In this document: positions 44,532 to 53,142 of the stretch, in pieces | Layout: each line of letters starts with the position of its first letter | Position numbering within the stretch: the stretch's first letter is position 1 | NCBI RefSeq assembly: GCF_003937915.1 | Contig: NZ_RHUM01000007.1 | Span: 186,001 to 250,000 of the forward strand | Length of the DNA stretch: 64,000 bases | Direction of reading: 5' to 3' | Source of the DNA: Erwinia sp. 198 | GTDB taxonomy: Bacteria > Pseudomonadota > Gammaproteobacteria > Enterobacterales > Enterobacteriaceae | Notes under the pieces: generated by a model | The model's input: the letters and a program-made list of their open reading frames with translations, nothing else | Database searches by the model: none | Told to the model about the DNA's origin: nothing | Made by a program: the position numbers and the translations under genes

Positions 44532-46645
44532 CAGAACCTCAACTGTAGCGAAAGCTGCGCCATGCGCGGTTCGCCCAGCCGGGCGCTGGCGTAGCCCGCG
44601 CCGCTGTAGCCGTTCAGGCCGCCGGGCACGATATTCGTCCAGTAATGGCGATTAGTCAGGTTAGTGATATCCAGACGAAAAGTAGTTTCCGTATTGAAGA
44701 GCCGCGTCGTATAGCTGCTGCCGATATCGAACGTTGTATAGCTTCCTGTCCAGCTGTCGTTGGCGTTATCGGTACTGCGGCGTCCAACATAGTGCATGCC
44801 GCCATGAATATCGGTGCTGCGTAGAAAAGGTAAATCGTAAGCGGCGAACAGGCTGGCCGTATAGCGAGCGAGGCCCACTATCTGCTTGTCGCTCGTGGCG
44901 GGACTGGCGGTATCGCGCAGGCGTGGATCGAGCCAGGTCATGCCGCCATACAGATGCAGCCTGTCGGTAACGTTGCCGTCGGCCATCAGCTCCAGCCCCC
45001 GGTTGCGCTGGCTGCCGCCCACGGCATAGTCGCCGCTGGCTTTGGCATAAGCGAAAGGGCGGTCAATCTGGAACAGTGCTGCGGTCAGCAGCAGTTTATC
45101 AATCGCCAGCTTGCTGCCCACTTCCCGCTGTTTGCTGCGATAAGGCGCCAGGATGCTGCCCGCGTTGGTGGCGCCGCCCGGCGCGGTATCGCCCTGTTGC
45201 AGGCTGTCTGCCCAGCTCATATAGAGCGTCAGCGGATCGACAGGCTTAAACATCAGGCTGGCCGATCCGCTAAAGCCGCTGTTATCCGAATGGCTGCTGC
45301 GGCTGCCGGTTTTTGCATAGTTAGCGGAAGTCAGGAAGCTTTCGCTACCGGCCAGCAGCAGGCTCCACTGCGGTGAGAAGGTCAGCGTATCGCTAAGTAA
45401 AAAGGCCTGCTGCGTGGCGGTAGCCGAATGGTAGCGATGGGTGAAATCCGGATAGTCCGGTTCGGCAAAGGATTGCGGCTCGTCGAGCGAGGCGCTTCCC
45501 AGCGTGCTGGTGGTGCCGTTCAGCGGATTATAATTTTTCCAGACAAAGCCGCGCAGGCCGGTGGAAAGCTGATGATGTAGCCAGCCCGTTTCCAGCTCGC
45601 CGTTCAGGTTCGCCATATAGCTGTTAATGGTAAAGCGGCTGGCTGTAGAAGAGGACGTAGTGGTTTTATAGTTATCGGCGCGGTCGGTAAAAGTATTCGT
45701 GACCGCTGTCGATTCACGATCGGCAATCTGCCGCAGCACGCCCAGTTCGCCTTGCCAGTTCCCGTCAAAATCGTGCTTCAGATGTATGCTGGCCGTCAGC
45801 GTATGGTTATCGCTACCGGCATAGTATTGTCCCAGATACCTCTTTTTGGGATCCGGCGCGGCGGGGAAAGAGAGGCCACTGCCCAGCGCAAATTTGCCCG
45901 GCAGCCCTTTTTCATAATAGTGGTAATAGCTGAAATTGCTTTCTAACGTCGTGCGATCGGTTAGCGTTGCGTCCAGCCCCAGAATGAACAGCTGACGGCG
46001 CTTTTTACTGCCGTGCGCGAAGCCGTCACCCTCGTCATCCAGAAAATTAGCGCGATAGCGCAGGCGGTCGTTGTCGTCCAGCGGGCCGCTGAAGTCGCCG
46101 GAAACCAGGCGGCTGAGGCCGGTGCCGGCGCCAAAGGTAAGGCTATGCTGTGCGGTATCGGTGGGGCGCTTCGCCACAAAGTTAAAGATCCCGGCTGGAT
46201 TTGCCGGCCCGTACAGCGAGCCGCCGAGTCCGTTCAGAACTTCCAGACGATCAAATTGCTCGGCAGCGTAATCGGTCGTCGAGACGACATTCAGGCCGTC
46301 AATCATGGCGTTCTGTACCACGCTGCCCTGCATTCCACGCGTTTGCGGGCGGGCGCCGTCACCCTGCACGGAAGGCATGTAGCGATAGATATCCGTGATG
46401 CTTTTTAACTGCTGGTGCTTCATCAGCGTGGGGGAGACTTCCTGCACGGACCAGGGCGTATTGCGGATCTCCTGCTTGCCCAGGTTACCCAGCGTGACCT
46501 GCCTGTCGGGCGCAGCCGCTTCGCTATGCGGCGCGGCGGCTACAGTGAGGGTTCCTTCCTGAGCCGCGGCCTGAGCCTGAATGCCTGTCGAAATCAGTAC
46601 GCAGAGCGCGCGCTTAATGATGCGCGGCGGTGGGGTTATCGTCAT
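44531..46645 (-). CDS. TonB-dependent siderophore receptor
   Basis: 704-residue outer-membrane receptor: signal peptide, a TonB-box-like GTLTVAA, a plug domain (SVQEVSPTLMKHQ, MPSVQGDGARPQTRGMQGS, IDGLNVVSTTDY, FDRLEVLNGLGGSLYGPANPAGIFNFVAKRP) and a 22-strand barrel ending in QLSLQLRF with C-terminal Phe. No N-terminal signalling (STN) domain is present, so it is not a transducer of the FecA type. Plug sequence places it among ferric-siderophore receptors; the ligand cannot be named. AAGG lies eight bases before the ATG. I found no convincing Fur box upstream. Confidence 0.9.
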   Translation of the reverse strand: MTITPPPRIIKRALCVLISTGIQAQAAAQEGTLTVAAAPHSEAAAPDRQVTLGNLGKQEIRNTPWSVQEVSPTLMKHQQLKSITDIYRYMPSVQGDGARPQTRGMQGSVVQNAMIDGLNVVSTTDYAAEQFDRLEVLNGLGGSLYGPANPAGIFNFVAKRPTDTAQHSLTFGAGTGLSRLVSGDFSGPLDDNDRLRYRANFLDDEGDGFAHGSKKRRQLFILGLDATLTDRTTLESNFSYYHYYEKGLPGKFALGSGLSFPAAPDPKKRYLGQYYAGSDNHTLTASIHLKHDFDGNWQGELGVLRQIADRESTAVTNTFTDRADNYKTTTSSSTASRFTINSYMANLNGELETGWLHHQLSTGLRGFVWKNYNPLNGTTSTLGSASLDEPQSFAEPDYPDFTHRYHSATATQQAFLLSDTLTFSPQWSLLLAGSESFLTSANYAKTGSRSSHSDNSGFSGSASLMFKPVDPLTLYMSWADSLQQGDTAPGGATNAGSILAPYRSKQREVGSKLAIDKLLLTAALFQIDRPFAYAKASGDYAVGGSQRNRGLELMADGNVTDRLHLYGGMTWLDPRLRDTASPATSDKQIVGLARYTASLFAAYDLPFLRSTDIHGGMHYVGRRSTDNANDSWTGSYTTFDIGSSYTTRLFNTETTFRLDITNLTNRHYWTNIVPGGLNGYSGAGYASARLGEPRMAQLSLQLRF

Positions 46646-47521
46646 TTGTTATACCTTGCCGGTCGAAAAGCAGCATCAGGGCTGCCTGAATGCTGGCGTC
46701 TGTAAAGTTCGCACGAAAGATAGCATAGCGGTATATATGAAATTATATAGCGAGTGCGTTTTGGGTGAGATTGACACCTGCTGCTGACGAATTGCTGATA
46801 AGCTATAAGTAGTGAGGGTTGCAGGCGTTTTTCATTATATCGTCTTGCCGAAATGAGGGCCTCGCCGGGCGGGCTGACGGGCAGAAAACCTGTACGATAA
46901 AAGGTAAAGCGGCGATGCCTGCAAAAAGGGGCTTCCGCCCGTACCGGCCAGCTAATATACCTTCAGGTACTTTATCGTCAGACAAACGCCGTTCCTGGCT
47001 GTTGTGCCTGCTCTAAAGTTTGATAAAATAGCGAGTTACTGATAATGTTCAGTAATAAAAAGCAGGCAGCGGGGTCGAGGGATTTCTTCAGGAACATTTA
47101 GCGTTCATGGTATTTGATTGTTTTTGTATAAAATAATTCTATATCAGTTTACTATAGGATCAATAAGATAAAGTAACCCACACGAGATTATCGGAACAGA
47201 AAAATGATGTGTTTCGGTAAGGTTTTTTTTCGGTTTCACCGCTCGTGCGGAAACTATTAAGATCTTATAGGCTATTTTAGTCTTTAATAATACTTGTTAT
47301 TTTAATGTTGTTTGGATTCCACTCGGTTTTCGTATCGAAAATTTTTTGCGTAAGGATGAACGCACGATATCGGCGGCTAAACCGTCACTTATGTCTCTCA
47401 TTTATTTAAAATCTATACTGGAGTTAAACTCCTTCATCACAGCATATTAATGTTGTGAATAACCTGCGTGACCGTATAAAACAGAAACTCATTGCGTAAT
47501 TTATATTCAGGATGAAATATT
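46646..47521. other. Long AT-rich intergenic region
   Basis: 876 bases, AT-rich except around 46840-46960. Overlapping short frames exist on both strands at 46803-47016, but with no ribosome binding site or recognisable content. It must contain the promoters of the TonB receptor (leftward) and the LuxR-type gene (rightward). Confidence 0.4.
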
Positions 47522-48118
47522 ATGCTAAAGATAATCGTTGCCAGTGATAACATATATTACCGAAAAGGCGTTGAATCACTGATTATGAGTGCAGGAAAAA
47601 CCCTCAGGAATGGATTGTTTGAGGTGTATTCAGAAACAAGTAACCTGATAACGAAAGAAGCCGATATCGTGTTCAGAGACATTATGATAAGCATATTTTT
47701 TTATACACGCGAAACGATTTCCGGCAAGGGCCAGACGGAATATTACCAGACAGCGCTACACATTCCCTTTATCTGTCGTGGAGATAACATACCGCAAATT
47801 ACCGGAAAGATTAGAAAAATAATGCTGATAGCAAGTACAAATGCGGCTAACTTTACCAGCCGTGAAAATTATAAGATAACCGGCCTGAAGGAGTTTATGC
47901 AGCTCTCCTCTACAGAAAGCAAGGTTATGCTGATGGTCGGCCAGGGCTATGACACGGAAAATATATCCAGGATGCTGGGACGGTCAAAAAAAACTGTCAG
48001 TACCCATTGCCGCAACGCTATCAGAAAAATGGGTATGCTTAACCGGGTCGAATTTTACAAATATGCCTCTTTTGTCGCTAAGGCTGGTAATAAAAAAGGC
48101 AATACGCTCTGCCTGTAG
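47522..48118 (+). CDS. LuxR-type DNA-binding regulator
   Basis: 198 residues with a C-terminal LuxR/NarL helix-turn-helix at about 127-185 (LSSTESKVMLMVGQGYDTEN, recognition helix around SKKTVSTHCRNAIRKMG). The N-terminal 120 residues have the size of a receiver domain and begin LKIIVASDNIYYRKGVESL, but the phosphoacceptor Asp environment is not conserved, as in RcsA or BglJ-type proteins. AGGA lies nine bases before the ATG. The gene is AT-rich compared with its neighbours, a sign of acquisition. It faces the leftward T6SS operon and may regulate it; that is inference. Confidence 0.8.
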   Translation: MLKIIVASDNIYYRKGVESLIMSAGKTLRNGLFEVYSETSNLITKEADIVFRDIMISIFFYTRETISGKGQTEYYQTALHIPFICRGDNIPQITGKIRKIMLIASTNAANFTSRENYKITGLKEFMQLSSTESKVMLMVGQGYDTENISRMLGRSKKTVSTHCRNAIRKMGMLNRVEFYKYASFVAKAGNKKGNTLCL

Positions 48119-48123
48119 CACCC

Positions 48124-48155
48124 TAATACGGCCCGCCGGTAAGCGGGCCGTATTA
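48124..48155. terminator. Bidirectional hairpin, luxR-type gene / T6SS left operon
   Basis: TAATACGGCCCGC (48124-48136) and GCGGGCCGTATTA (48143-48155): perfect 13-base stem, 6-base loop, between convergent genes. No long T-tract on either side. Confidence 0.7.
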
Positions 48156-48176
48156 AAGCCGCATCCCGGCTGTTCT

Positions 48177-48662
48177 TTATTGACCGTCGGCTATTGATAC
48201 GGTTTCCGGATTGAAGCTGTTAATGATTTGAACATAATGTTTCCGTTGGAAATCATTAAAGTCCGTTGAGGAAGCCAGCGTAAAAACGATCAGATTTAGC
48301 CTGCCAGGATTGATCACGGGATGCCAGGGTAGCTCGACGGTAGACTGCACCTGTTTAACCGGCCGTCCATTCTCCAAAAAAGAGTTGGCCGTCTGGATCA
48401 CCGGCAACTTAGCCGGGCCGATTTCGTTCTTCAGCATTTTCCCCTCGCTTTTATAGCCGGGCAGGCTGTTAGTCATAAAATTGATTTGCGTTTCACAAAA
48501 CGCTTCCAGCGTTTGCCCCTCCTTTTTAAATGACCGATTAATCAGGATTGTATATTCGTTCGCTTCCGGATCGCGAAAACGCAGGACGTTAATACTTTGA
48601 TCGTAAAAGGGCGCCTCGGTCAGAAAAGAGCCTTCATACATGACGTAGCTTTTTTTATTCAT
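48177..48662 (-). CDS. EagR-like DUF1795 (DcrB-family) protein
   Basis: 161 residues without signal peptide, matching the DUF1795 pattern: MYEGSFLTEAPFYDQSINVL, TILINRSFKKEGQTLEAFCE, and a C-terminal LIVFTLASSTDFNDFQRKHY. Cytosolic DUF1795 proteins in T6SS loci (EagR or EagT6) are chaperones that shield the transmembrane segments of prePAAR or Rhs effectors before loading on VgrG. No such effector is encoded nearby, which is odd. Its start overlaps the OmpA-domain gene by 8 bases, so the two are coupled. A role in maturing the TM-bearing proteins of this module is an alternative. Confidence 0.75.
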   Translation of the reverse strand: MNKKSYVMYEGSFLTEAPFYDQSINVLRFRDPEANEYTILINRSFKKEGQTLEAFCETQINFMTNSLPGYKSEGKMLKNEIGPAKLPVIQTANSFLENGRPVKQVQSTVELPWHPVINPGRLNLIVFTLASSTDFNDFQRKHYVQIINSFNPETVSIADGQ

Positions 48663-50064
48663 AGTCCACCTGTTTTATATTTGCTGTATCCGGCAATGGG
48701 ATTACTTCCACACGCCTGTTTCTTTCCCGGCCTTCCCCGGTCTGATTACTGGCAACGGGCAGGGTGTCGCCCATTCCTTTAATCACAAATCTGTCCGGCG
48801 AGACTTCTGCGTGGCTGGTCAGCCAGTCACGAACTGCCTCCGCCCTGCGTATTGAGAGCTGATAATTGGTTTCAGGGCTGCCGGTATTGTCGGAATGTCC
48901 TACGATGGCAAAAGTCGTTTGGGCGTTGTTTTGGATTAGCGGCAGCAGCCAGGCCAGATTTTTACTGCTGTCCGGCCTGAGCGTGGCGCTTCCTCTGGCA
49001 AACAGCGCTACAGAGCCTGAAGCCATAAAAACCGGCGACGGATTGTAGTTTTGCAGGGCATCACTGACGCGTTCGGCCATTTGTCCACAGCGTGAAAATC
49101 GCCATAGCCGACTAAACCAGGCGTCGCGACAGTGAATCAGCTGCTGTTTCTGGTCGCGTAGCCGTTGATAAACCGCTCTTTTTTTCTGCAGCTGCCTCTC
49201 TTCCGTTTGCCGGAAATCGGCCAGCGTACGGGTCGCCGCGTCGATGCTTCTGGCCTCAAGCCAGGTAGAACCGATCAGCAGCATTGCCAGCAGTAGCGCA
49301 GAACACACCGGTAACCAGCGCCAGGAAAATCCCGGGCGCTGCCGATCGGGCTGATAAGGCGTGACCGGATCGGTGATGGCAGGCAAGTCGGGCAGCATGA
49401 TGCCCGGAGAGAGTCCGGGACAGAGTCCGAACTTCTGCTGCAGCCACTGTGCCCAGGCGCCATGACGGGTAAAACCATTGCCGTTATCGGCCAGCAGAAC
49501 GGCGCTTAGCCGCAGCGAAGAACCACAGAACAAGGCCTGTAACGCTTTGGCTATCCCCGAACTTTCCAGCCACAGGCGCAGCGCGTCCATCATGGCGTAA
49601 CGGTAGATTGAGTGACAGCTGAGCGGCTCAGGAAGGGCGAGTAGTTTTTCCAGCTCGCGTGCGAGGGTGGTCTCGCTTGTTTTGCTGAGGTCATACTTCC
49701 CGGACCATTTCGCCTGTCCGGCCTGGCTTTCATGGCTCAGACGGGCATAGAGAGCCAGCACGCAGGGCAGCGCCTCCTGCTGATGTAACGAAGATTGCCA
49801 TGCGGCGATTTGCGCCATCGCCTGCGCAGCGGTTTCCTCACCGTCCGGAAAAAAAGGGAAAAAAGCATAGAGGCGGCGTTTTTTCGCTTTCAGCCGCCCC
49901 ACTATTTCCGGCAGCGCTTCCGCTTCCGACACGACGATCCAATTTATCTGCTCGTCTTCCTGCTCTGGCTGCCGGTCAGAAAACCATTTTGCGGCATAAG
50001 GGCCGATAATAAGGATGGCGGGCGCGGCGGCGGCTGACTGATTGTTTAACAACGAGATCTGCAT
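48655..50064 (-). CDS. T6SS-associated membrane protein with C-terminal OmpA domain
   Basis: 469 residues from the ATG at 50064, five bases after the stop of the DotU-like gene; a longer frame to 50214 is rejected because it runs into that gene. Layout: cytoplasmic N-domain (about 1-245), one membrane helix (about 250-268), a charged coiled segment, then an OmpA-like peptidoglycan-binding domain (FARGSATLRPDSS, GHSDNTGSPETN, LSIRRAEAVRDWL, GRERNRRVEV). The N-domain recalls part of the TssM/IcmF cytoplasmic region, but no P-loop is visible. It probably anchors the DotU-like partner to the wall, the job done by TssL-OmpA fusions or TagL elsewhere. Confidence 0.78.
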   Translation of the reverse strand: MQISLLNNQSAAAAPAILIIGPYAAKWFSDRQPEQEDEQINWIVVSEAEALPEIVGRLKAKKRRLYAFFPFFPDGEETAAQAMAQIAAWQSSLHQQEALPCVLALYARLSHESQAGQAKWSGKYDLSKTSETTLARELEKLLALPEPLSCHSIYRYAMMDALRLWLESSGIAKALQALFCGSSLRLSAVLLADNGNGFTRHGAWAQWLQQKFGLCPGLSPGIMLPDLPAITDPVTPYQPDRQRPGFSWRWLPVCSALLLAMLLIGSTWLEARSIDAATRTLADFRQTEERQLQKKRAVYQRLRDQKQQLIHCRDAWFSRLWRFSRCGQMAERVSDALQNYNPSPVFMASGSVALFARGSATLRPDSSKNLAWLLPLIQNNAQTTFAIVGHSDNTGSPETNYQLSIRRAEAVRDWLTSHAEVSPDRFVIKGMGDTLPVASNQTGEGRERNRRVEVIPLPDTANIKQVDYE

Positions 50065-50066
50065 AG

Positions 50067-50651
50067 TCAAAGCGCCTCCAGCCAGGCAGAACAAAATAGC
50101 CAGAGCGCGATCAGAAGCAGGCTCAGCAGGATAAGCTGCAGCGGCAGATAAAAACGAGCCGGCGAGCGCGTCGGCAGGGTATCCGGGGTAGCCAACTCTT
50201 TTTCTGTCTGGCAAACGGCGGCCGGCTGAGGCGCAGACAGTGAAAGCAGACTGGCGTGGTTCCTGCTGGTAAAGGCTGAAACAAGAAACAATTGCTGGGC
50301 GTAGGTGAAAATTTGGCCCTGACCTTCAGCCAGCAGCGGTTCCAGCCTGCCGCTCAACGTGTCTGGCCCGCCTGCATAGCCGTAAAAATAGTGCGTCAGC
50401 GAATAGCGGTCCCAGGCGATATTATCGGCACGAAGGCGTAGCGCGACTCGCCGATCCAGATAACAGCAGAGCGCATGGCACAGCTCATCGATAAGCTGTT
50501 CGCATTCACCTTCGGCAATCAGCGCTTTGCTGAACCGATCGATAAGCGTGATCAGCGTTAACTGTAATTCCGGCAGGGAAGGAATAATGCCGTCAAAAGA
50601 AATCAGGGCATCAACGCAGATCAGGCGATAGTAGAGCGTTTCGCTTTTCAC
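50067..50651 (-). CDS. DotU/TssL-like T6SS membrane-complex protein
   Basis: 194 residues with a cytoplasmic helical domain and one C-terminal membrane helix (about 168-190), the topology of TssL without a periplasmic domain. YYRLICVDALISFDGIIP, CEQLIDELCHALCCYLDR and LTHYFYGYAGGPD correspond to the DotU hook-shaped fold, though it is shorter and more divergent than standard TssL (usually over 210). The GTG start overlaps the glycosyltransferase stop by four bases (GTGA), strong coupling. The gene after tssK at the right edge may encode a second, canonical TssL. Confidence 0.7.
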   Translation of the reverse strand: MKSETLYYRLICVDALISFDGIIPSLPELQLTLITLIDRFSKALIAEGECEQLIDELCHALCCYLDRRVALRLRADNIAWDRYSLTHYFYGYAGGPDTLSGRLEPLLAEGQGQIFTYAQQLFLVSAFTSRNHASLLSLSAPQPAAVCQTEKELATPDTLPTRSPARFYLPLQLILLSLLLIALWLFCSAWLEAL

Positions 50652-51979
50652 CAGGCTTTCTCCACGACCTTACTCCATCCTTCACTATCGTCATAAGCGC
50701 TAAAACGTATCGCGGCGGGCGTGAACATGATCGAAAAAGCTACGTCCAGAGCGATGGCGATCTCCTCGCCGTTGTGTTCGGCCAGGCATTCTTTTATATC
50801 CTCTCCCGACAGAATTTTTTTATAAATCAGATTGTTGGCATTGCTATAAACACCAATATGCAAGCAGGTGATATCGGCCAGCGGCGAGGGAAACTCTTCC
50901 TGCGTCAACCCAATAGTTTTTTGCTGATGGCTATTTAATCTTTCCCGCCAGTTGCCATAGGGCGGCGGAAACCAGGCGACACGTTCCGTTCCCAGCACTT
51001 CCGGCAGCACGGCAAGTTTGGTAAATGAGATGCCCAGCGCAGCCTCGAACTCAGCCAGCGTACGCCTGCTGCCCAGACCATAGCGGCCCATATCGGTCGG
51101 TTCAGCCTGTTCCATACCCAGCAGCGTTCTGACTCTTTTTTTCGACAAGCTGTCTCTTTCATGCCAGGCACGATCTACGGAACCGGAATTCTTCGCCTCG
51201 TCATCATGATCGCCCCAAATTCGACTGGCTTCTTCCCTGACGTAAAAATGCCACAGCACTATTTTATGTGGATGCCAGACGTCATAACCGTGGGTAAAGG
51301 CCCGGGCCGCCATCGCTATCTCTTCGCCCTCAAAGAAGATCTGCGGATCGTTCGGCACCTCCTTTACGAAACGGCCTTCGGCGAAAATAAAGCCGCCCGC
51401 CAGATAGCTCCCTCTGACTGGCGCCGCTTGTTGAAAATCAACCGAAGTGAGCTGCACTATTTTGTCACTGGAAAAGCCTCTGAAAACCAGGCGGAATATC
51501 GCCTGGGTTTTTTCCTGTTCTTTGCCCGGCACATAGCCCGGAGGGTAGGAGGAGAGCACCGGCTTTCTACTTTGCGCCTTCAGCTCTTCCAGCATGGCTG
51601 TCATTTCTCTGTCCCAGCCCTCGACAAAGCGGCAGTGGGAATCAATTTGCAGCACATACTCTTCCTCGCGATAAAGCGTTTCACACTGGTTTCTGGCCCA
51701 GCAGGCGCCTTTACTGAAGAAATAGTGCAGGGAAATCATCTGGATTTCCGTCTCCAGATAACGCCAGGTCAGAAGGTCATACTCCGCTGTCGATTCTGCC
51801 GAGCAGAGTGTCATGCCGGCCTGCTGAAAGCGCTGGCGATCGCCGTCATCCTGCCAGCAGACGGCCACGGCAAGCCTGTAGCATCCGGAGGCCTTTTCAA
51901 TTAAATCCCGGAGCGTCGGGATCAGTTCCGGATCGCGATAGCTGGCGATGCTGATAAAAATGGCTGGTTTCCTTTCCAT
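50648..51979 (-). CDS. Skp1-type GlcNAc transferase in the T6SS operon
   Basis: 443-residue predicted cytoplasmic glycosyltransferase of the family represented by the Dictyostelium Skp1 hydroxyproline GlcNAc transferase (Pfam GlcNAc, PF11397). Signatures: SIASYRDPEL (10-19), KGACWARNQ (90-98), the DxD-equivalent QIDSHCRF (111-118), FFEGEEIAMAARAFTHGYD, and LWHFYVRE. No signal peptide or membrane helix. It lies between tssA (96 bases upstream) and the DotU-like gene (4-base overlap), so it is made together with T6SS membrane proteins. A protein acceptor inside the T6SS is the natural hypothesis; a toxin role is less likely as it lacks delivery signals. Function in bacteria is essentially unknown to me. 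Confidence 0.8.
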   Translation of the reverse strand: MERKPAIFISIASYRDPELIPTLRDLIEKASGCYRLAVAVCWQDDGDRQRFQQAGMTLCSAESTAEYDLLTWRYLETEIQMISLHYFFSKGACWARNQCETLYREEEYVLQIDSHCRFVEGWDREMTAMLEELKAQSRKPVLSSYPPGYVPGKEQEKTQAIFRLVFRGFSSDKIVQLTSVDFQQAAPVRGSYLAGGFIFAEGRFVKEVPNDPQIFFEGEEIAMAARAFTHGYDVWHPHKIVLWHFYVREEASRIWGDHDDEAKNSGSVDRAWHERDSLSKKRVRTLLGMEQAEPTDMGRYGLGSRRTLAEFEAALGISFTKLAVLPEVLGTERVAWFPPPYGNWRERLNSHQQKTIGLTQEEFPSPLADITCLHIGVYSNANNLIYKKILSGEDIKECLAEHNGEEIAIALDVAFSIMFTPAAIRFSAYDDSEGWSKVVEKAW

Positions 51980-52075
51980 AGAGCCGCCTTATGATGTGAC
52001 GTTGATAAACCCTTTGATCGCACAATGCCGCCAGATTTGCCGGGCGCGGCTGGCTGCCGCAGCCGGCGGGCTACG

Positions 52076-53113
52076 CTATTCTTTGTCGCTATCGAGCCTG
52101 TCGATAATTTCCGGCGGCAGCATTTTTACCAGCTGAGAAAAGCTTTTCCCCACCGTCTTCTCCGCGTACTGAAGCAGCAGGATCGCCGGGCTGCCGGGTT
52201 CCATTCGGGTAAACCAAAGCCGCAGCTCCTGTAGCCTGAGCAGCGCATCGGCGCGGCTGGCGATACCGGTCTGGCGGGGTATAATCAGGGGGGCGCTGGC
52301 GGCTTCGTTTTCTGCCGGCGTTTCTGCCTGAACCGGCTGTTCTACGGTTTCTTCTGCGACAAAAGAAACGGCTGGCAACGGCGGCGAAACCGTATTTTCC
52401 TGACTGATAAACAGCCCCAGAACGGCGCCTAAGCGCGCAAAATCCGGGGCTTCGTCGCCCAACGAGGTCTTCAGGATGGTGCGAAGTTCCATCAGGCAGG
52501 CGTGTGCTTTTTGCAGTGAGAGGATTGTTTGATCCTGACGCGCCTGCCATTCGAGTAGCAAAGCTGCCGCCGTCGCTTCGGGCAGCGCGCCCTCTTCACG
52601 CGGCGTGGCGTGGGCTTTTTCAAAATCTTTTATGGCAATTTGCAGACCTGCCGCTTTCGGCAGAGGCAGCTGACGAAAATCGGCAAGCAGCCCGTTGATA
52701 TCATCCAGCTCCGACAGAGCGTTAGCCCGCATAGCCGGATCGAACTCGCCTTCTTCCGTCAGCTGCGGATAAAGATCCGTGGGGAAAGCGGTCAGTAAGT
52801 CACGTAATATCAGTAGCCCTTCATGCAGCGCCGCCATGCCGATTTGTCTGATGCGGCAGCGCATCAGCGCCACCACCAGCCGGATATCGCGGCTTCGTTG
52901 CAGCAGCGCCTGACAGTCGCGCTCAATCTCCGCCCAGTTCACCGGCTCGGCAGCCTCGACGAAACTGCCGTACTCGGCGTCCAGCCTTGGCTGAAGCCTG
53001 GCCTGCAGCATAATAAAAGCGGCGTCATATTCCAGATTTTCACCACAGGGCCGATCGCCGGGCACCGGCTGTAACAGATCCCGATAGTAATGATGCTTGT
53101 TGCTTTCCGTCAC
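52076..53113 (-). CDS. tssA: T6SS protein TssA
   Basis: 345-residue TssA of the ImpA_N type, which caps and organises tail-sheath assembly at the baseplate. The N-terminal ImpA_N domain shows PVPGDRPCGENLEYD, WAEIERDCQALLQRSRDIRL and LRDLLTAFPTDLYPQLTEEG. A Pro/Glu-rich linker (about 235-275) leads to a C-terminal helical region (RLQELRLWFTRMEPGSPAIL, SFSQLVKMLPPEI) like the VasJ/TagA-type end. It follows tssG after 29 bases in a leftward operon. A GC-rich hairpin-like stretch lies in the 96-base gap before the glycosyltransferase gene. Confidence 0.92.
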   Translation of the reverse strand: MTESNKHHYYRDLLQPVPGDRPCGENLEYDAAFIMLQARLQPRLDAEYGSFVEAAEPVNWAEIERDCQALLQRSRDIRLVVALMRCRIRQIGMAALHEGLLILRDLLTAFPTDLYPQLTEEGEFDPAMRANALSELDDINGLLADFRQLPLPKAAGLQIAIKDFEKAHATPREEGALPEATAAALLLEWQARQDQTILSLQKAHACLMELRTILKTSLGDEAPDFARLGAVLGLFISQENTVSPPLPAVSFVAEETVEQPVQAETPAENEAASAPLIIPRQTGIASRADALLRLQELRLWFTRMEPGSPAILLLQYAEKTVGKSFSQLVKMLPPEIIDRLDSDKE

Positions 53114-53142
53114 GATGTTGTCCTTTCTATCGCGTCCGGGCG

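Noticed and set aside
46700-46760. Fur box upstream of the TonB-dependent receptor
   Set aside because: GATAGCATAGCGGTATATA was the best candidate but matches the GATAAT-type consensus too poorly.
46803-47016. Overlapping short frames on both strands in the receptor-luxR gap
   Set aside because: No ribosome binding site or recognisable sequence; both strands open together only because stops are rare in this GC-rich patch.
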